64,000 nt of DNA, from NCBI RefSeq assembly GCF_030269365.1, contig NZ_BSTF01000008.1:310001-374000 (forward strand). Direction: 5' to 3'. Below the pieces are notes generated by a model. It was not told the origin of the DNA and did not search any database. It saw only the letters and a program-made list of their open reading frames with translations. Of the stretch, positions 60,480 to 64,000 are shown piece after piece. Positions within the stretch are counted from its first letter, which is position 1. Every line of letters begins with the position of its first letter. Made by a program: the position numbers and the translations under genes. Source of the stretch: Lentzea sp. NBRC 102530 (GTDB taxonomy: Bacteria > Actinomycetota > Actinomycetes > Mycobacteriales > Pseudonocardiaceae).

Positions 60480-63121
60480 ATGTCGAGTGGAGAAAGATCA
60501 GCGACTGGCGCAACTGGCGCCTGCCGGTCAAGCTCGGCGTCGTGCTGCTGGTGCCGGTCGCCGTGGCGGTCGGCGCGGGCGCGTTGCAGATCTCCGGTTA
60601 CGTCGACCGGTCGAACAACTACGTGCAGATGCAGGGCCTGGTTCGTCTGCGGGCGGATCTCGCGCCTTTGATCTCCAGCGTCCAGCAGGAACGCACGCTC
60701 GCCGCGCAGAGCGCGACGAGCGGCTCCGGCGTGGGCGCCTACCAGAACCAGATCAGCGCCACCGACAACGCCGCCGCGACCGTGCGCCGCCGCGTCGACC
60801 GCACCGAGGGCGTCAGCGACGTCGCGAAGCAGCGGTTCCTCGAACTCGGCGGCCAGCTCGAGACGCTCAAGAACCTGCGGGAGAAGGTCGCGCAGGGCGG
60901 CGACGGCGGTGACCCGTCCGGCGGCACCTCCGGTTACTCCGCCGTGGTGAAGTCCTTGCTGGACTTCGAACAGGCGCTCGTCGGCCAGTTCAACGACGAC
61001 GCCATCTCCGGCACCGCGCAGGCCCTGCACAACATGGTCATCGCGCAGGAGCAGGTCTCGCTGCAGCACTCCCTCGTCTTAGCGGGCATCGGCCGCGGCA
61101 AGCTCCTCGGCCCCGAGATCCGCGCCCTGGAGCAGTCCGACATCCGGCTCCAGGACCGCCTCAACGACTTCCAGGCCATCGGCACCACCGAACAGCGCCG
61201 CACCTACGACCAGACCGTCACCGGTGCCTCCGTGGCGCTGCGCACGGCGTTCGTGGAACGCGCTCTCACCCAGCCGGAAGGCACCCCGCCGCCCGCCACC
61301 CGTCCCGGCCAGCCCAAGCCCGCGCCCGAGTTCGGCATCGCCGTCGAGGACTGGAACAAGGCGTCCGGCGCCACCGCCCGGCTGATGGAACAGGTCGGCC
61401 GCGCACTGCAGGACGAACTCGCGAACACCGCGGGCAGGCTCCAGGACGACACGTCCAACAAGGCCGGCGCCGCCGCGGTGATCCTGCTGGCCATGCTGCT
61501 GATCGCCGGCACGCTCGGCTTCGTCATCGGCCGCTACCTGCTGCGCTCGCTGTCCGAACTGCGCCGCTCCGCGCTCGACGTGGCGCACCACCACCTGCCC
61601 GAGGTCGTCGCCGCGATCCGCGCCGACCGCCAGCCCGACCTCGAGATCGAACCCGTGCCCGTGCACTCGGTCGAGGAGTTCGGCCAGCTGGCCCGCGCGT
61701 TCGACGCCGTGCACGAGCAGGCCATCCGCTCGGCCGTCGAGCAGTCGTCGCTGCGGTCCGGCATGAAGAACATCTTCGTGAACCTGTCGCGCCGCTCGCA
61801 GGGCCTCGTCGAGCGCCAGCTCAAGCTCATGGAGGAGCTGGAGCGCCACGAGGAGAACCCCGAGCAGCTCGCGAACCTCTTCAAGCTCGACCACCTCGCG
61901 ACGCGCATGCGCCGCAACAACGAGAACCTGATGGTGCTGTCCGGCACCGACGTGGCCCGCCGGTTCCACCAGCCCGTGCCGCTCGCGGACGTGCTGCGCG
62001 CCGCCGCGTCGGAGATCGAGCACTATCAGCGGGTCGTCGTGAAGTCGACGCCGTCGGTCGAGATCGTCGGCTACGCCGCCAGCGACCTCGTCCGCCTCGT
62101 CGCGGAGCTGCTGGACAACGCCACCGCGTTCTCCGCGCCCTCCACCCAGGTCATCATCGGCTCGCGGCTCGACCAGCAGGGATCCGTGCTGGTCGAGGTG
62201 GCCGACCAGGGCATCGGCATGGGACCTGCCGAGCTCACCGAAGCCAACGAGCGCCTCTCGTCCGGTACCGAGGACGACGTGCCCGTCTCCCGTCAGATGG
62301 GCCTGTTCGTCGTCGGCAGGCTCGCCGGGCGCCACGGCATCACCGTCCGGCTGCGGTCGGCCGGAGAAGGCCGTGAGGGCCTGCGCGCGTTCGTGCTCGT
62401 GCCTTCCGAGCTCGTCCGCTCGCACGAACCCGCCCCCGCCCCGGCCGGGCCCCGGCACGCCGCGCTGCCCCAGCCGAAGCCCGCCCTCGCCAAGCAGCCC
62501 CACGTCGTCGTGAAGACGCCGAACCTGGCACCGCCGCCGGAAGCGGCCCCCTCGATCGACCAGCCCCGCGAATCGGCCGAGTGGACGTCGTTCCGCGGCG
62601 CCGCGATCGACGAGTCGCTGCCCCAGCGCCCCGCCCGCAACGGCCACCACAACGGCAGCCACAACGGCAACGGATCCGCCCCGGCGCCCGCGCCGACGCC
62701 GAACGAGACGACGTCTTCGTGGTTCGCGGGCAGCGGGGTTTCGGGCGAAGCGGTCAACGGTGACCAAACCCCGGCCGGGCCCGCTCAGGGCCCCTCACCC
62801 GCGTCGTCACCGTCAGTAGTGGCATCCTGGTTCGGCAAGAAGCCCGGCGGGACCGTCTGGGAGCAGGCGGGCGACCCGGCGACGGACGCCGGCGAGACCG
62901 ATGCCGGGTTGCCGAAACGGGCACCGCGTAAGAACCTGCTCCCCGATCTCGCCGAACGTCCCGAGACCGGGACACGTCCCGCCGCGGGTCCGAAGCGCGA
63001 TCCGGAGCGGGCACGGGGCTTCCTCGCGAGCTACCAGACGGGCCTGCGCCAGGCACCGCTCGGGGGCGGCGGGAACGGCAACGGCCAGGGGAACGGCCAG
63101 TACAACGGGGAGAAGGCATGA
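60476..63121 (+). CDS. cvnA: Conservon sensor CvnA (nitrate/sulfonate-sensing histidine-kinase-like protein)
   Basis: The 881-residue protein has a membrane helix at residues 17-38, an extracytoplasmic sensing domain like nitrate- and sulfonate-sensors (VQQERTLAAQSATSGSG), a second helix at about 333-354, a HAMP-like part and a HATPase domain (LLDNATAFSAPSTQVIIGS, DQGIGMG, GLFVVGRLAGRHGI). It lacks the His phospho-acceptor of normal kinases, like other CvnA proteins. The C-terminal 200 residues are Pro/Ala/Gly-rich and flexible. It begins the cvnA-B-C unit with a GTGA overlap to the upstream frame and an ATGA overlap with cvnB. Confidence 0.93.
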   Translation: MNVEWRKISDWRNWRLPVKLGVVLLVPVAVAVGAGALQISGYVDRSNNYVQMQGLVRLRADLAPLISSVQQERTLAAQSATSGSGVGAYQNQISATDNAAATVRRRVDRTEGVSDVAKQRFLELGGQLETLKNLREKVAQGGDGGDPSGGTSGYSAVVKSLLDFEQALVGQFNDDAISGTAQALHNMVIAQEQVSLQHSLVLAGIGRGKLLGPEIRALEQSDIRLQDRLNDFQAIGTTEQRRTYDQTVTGASVALRTAFVERALTQPEGTPPPATRPGQPKPAPEFGIAVEDWNKASGATARLMEQVGRALQDELANTAGRLQDDTSNKAGAAAVILLAMLLIAGTLGFVIGRYLLRSLSELRRSALDVAHHHLPEVVAAIRADRQPDLEIEPVPVHSVEEFGQLARAFDAVHEQAIRSAVEQSSLRSGMKNIFVNLSRRSQGLVERQLKLMEELERHEENPEQLANLFKLDHLATRMRRNNENLMVLSGTDVARRFHQPVPLADVLRAAASEIEHYQRVVVKSTPSVEIVGYAASDLVRLVAELLDNATAFSAPSTQVIIGSRLDQQGSVLVEVADQGIGMGPAELTEANERLSSGTEDDVPVSRQMGLFVVGRLAGRHGITVRLRSAGEGREGLRAFVLVPSELVRSHEPAPAPAGPRHAALPQPKPALAKQPHVVVKTPNLAPPPEAAPSIDQPRESAEWTSFRGAAIDESLPQRPARNGHHNGSHNGNGSAPAPAPTPNETTSSWFAGSGVSGEAVNGDQTPAGPAQGPSPASSPSVVASWFGKKPGGTVWEQAGDPATDAGETDAGLPKRAPRKNLLPDLAERPETGTRPAAGPKRDPERARGFLASYQTGLRQAPLGGGGNGNGQGNGQYNGEKA

Positions 63122-63537
63122 GCACGCCGCAGTCGCGACAGGTCGACCAGTTCGGCTGGTTGATCACGAACTTCGCCGATCGCGTGGCCGGTGTCGCCCA
63201 CGCCATCGTGATCTCGGTGGACGGCCTGCTGCTCACGAAGTCGGCGGCCCTGCCACCCGAGCGCGCCGACCAGTTGTCCGCCATCGCCTCGGGCGTCGTG
63301 GCGCTCACGTTGAGCGCCTCACGTTGCTTCGAAGGTGGCGGAGTGTTGCGCACCGTGGTCGAGATGGACTACGGGATCATGCTCCTCATGTCCATTCGAG
63401 ACGGGTCTTGTTTGGCGGTACTCGCCGCCCCCGACAGCGACGTCGGTCAAGTGGCCTACGAGATGACCGTGGTCGTCGACCAGGTGGGCCAGATCCTCAC
63501 CCCCGAACTGCGAGCGCAGCTGCACAGCGTGAGGTGA
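63118..63537 (+). CDS. cvnB: Conservon protein CvnB (roadblock/LC7 domain)
   Basis: The 139-residue protein is one roadblock/LC7 domain (FGWLITNFADRVAGVAHAIV, VSVDGLLLTKSAAL, VALTLSASRCFEGG, VVDQVGQILTPELRAQL). In conservons it regulates the GTPase CvnD as a GAP-like protein. The ATG overlaps the cvnA stop and it is three bases from cvnC. Confidence 0.95.
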   Translation: MSTPQSRQVDQFGWLITNFADRVAGVAHAIVISVDGLLLTKSAALPPERADQLSAIASGVVALTLSASRCFEGGGVLRTVVEMDYGIMLLMSIRDGSCLAVLAAPDSDVGQVAYEMTVVVDQVGQILTPELRAQLHSVR

Positions 63538-63540
63538 TCC

Positions 63541-64000
63541 ATGAGTTCGTCCGCTGACGCGCACCGACGACGGAGGCGGGCCGAGACGGCCGCCGAGCAG
63601 ACGTTCGCCGACCTGATGAACGGGTTTTCCCTGGATTCGGGCCGAAAGCGACCGCGCTCGTCCACCGAGGTGCCCGCGCGGGATGCCGCACCCGTTGCAC
63701 CCCAGCGGGAAGCCGTTCCGGCGTTGGAATCCGTCCTTCCGGACGCGGCCGACGCCTCGATCGTTCGTGCATATGCCTGGACGGGTGGGCGCACTCGGTC
63801 GAACATCCACCTCGAGATCGAGACACTTGTCTCCGCCAATGATCAGAGTCGGCACTCTGCGGGTATCTTGCAGGCTGAGCACCAACGCGTTGTCGAGTTG
63901 TGCCACTCACCGCGATCCGTCGCGGAAGTGGCCGCGCTGATGCGTCTCCCGCTGGGAGTCGTGAAAGTACTGCTCGGCGACATGGCGGAACGAGGTCTGG
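63541..64000 (+). CDS. cvnC: Conservon protein CvnC (DUF742), cut off by the window
   Basis: The open frame runs from the ATG at 63541 to the window end, 153 codons. Residues 1-70 are basic and disordered-looking; the DUF742 domain follows (SIVRAYAWTGGRTRSNIHLE, then CHSPRSVAEVAALMRLPLGV, which looks like a winged helix). CvnC is the third gene of a conservon; the GTPase gene cvnD would lie beyond the edge. Confidence 0.9.
   Translation, partial: MSSSADAHRRRRRAETAAEQTFADLMNGFSLDSGRKRPRSSTEVPARDAAPVAPQREAVPALESVLPDAADASIVRAYAWTGGRTRSNIHLEIETLVSANDQSRHSAGILQAEHQRVVELCHSPRSVAEVAALMRLPLGVVKVLLGDMAERGL

Overview
This 64 kb window is high-GC chromosomal DNA from a filamentous actinomycete. The evidence is the order uvrC, rapZ, yvcK, whiA, gap, pgk, tpiA, secG, rbpA, an opcA-containing pentose phosphate operon, a conservon at the right edge, and many GTG starts with 4-base GTGA overlaps. 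A Pseudonocardiaceae member such as Lentzea, Saccharothrix or a relative seems likely, but this is inferred from gene order and protein style, not from a search.

Layout. 1-9.5 kb: accessory genes. These are a cut-off TauE/SafE permease, a Tat-exported phosphoesterase, a WYL regulator coupled to a SigG-like sigma factor, a 63-residue S1 protein, a membrane/coiled-coil pair, and an XRE regulator coupled to a SLOG protein with a perfect 25-bp dyad upstream. 9-10 kb: two Rieske lipoproteins. 10-23 kb: the conserved core, interrupted by an HD hydrolase, a repetitive Pro/Ala-rich reading frame and a LuxR-type ATPase. 23-31 kb: surface and regulatory genes, namely an anchored Thr/Pro-stalk protein, a four-helix membrane Ser/Thr kinase, a TetR regulator facing a secreted TIM-barrel protein across a palindrome, an orphan sensor kinase and two DUF4360 paralogues. 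31-36 kb: a lone receiver, a hybrid histidine kinase with a LacI-type sensor, and a repeat-built solenoid protein. 35.8-36.3 kb: a GNAT acetyltransferase gene destroyed by a 209-bp palindromic element. 36-37 kb: an M48 protease.

37-45 kb: the operon tkt, tal, pgi, zwf, opcA, pgl on the minus strand. With gap, pgk and tpiA it covers much of central sugar metabolism. 45.6-49 kb: ctaB, then a CHAT-like protein with a small helical partner. 49-51.5 kb: a minus-strand run of a membrane protein, a cysteine-dioxygenase-like cupin, an HD protein and a small unknown. 51.9-60 kb: mostly housekeeping and accessory enzymes, including an FKBP lipoprotein, quinone oxidoreductase, GH128-like glycosidase, DUF885 peptidase, ATP-grasp protein, alpha/beta hydrolase and the acetate symporter pair. 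60.4-64 kb: a conservon (cvnA, cvnB, partial cvnC) led by a 12-codon upstream frame that ends inside the cvnA start.

The best candidates for something unusual are the palindromic element with two inverted DnaA-box-like sequences, the CHAT-like protein that lacks an obvious catalytic cysteine, the LacI-sensor hybrid kinase, the membrane/cupin cluster at 49-51.5 kb, and the XRE/SLOG module. I saw no tRNA, rRNA, CRISPR array, prophage or transposase gene.
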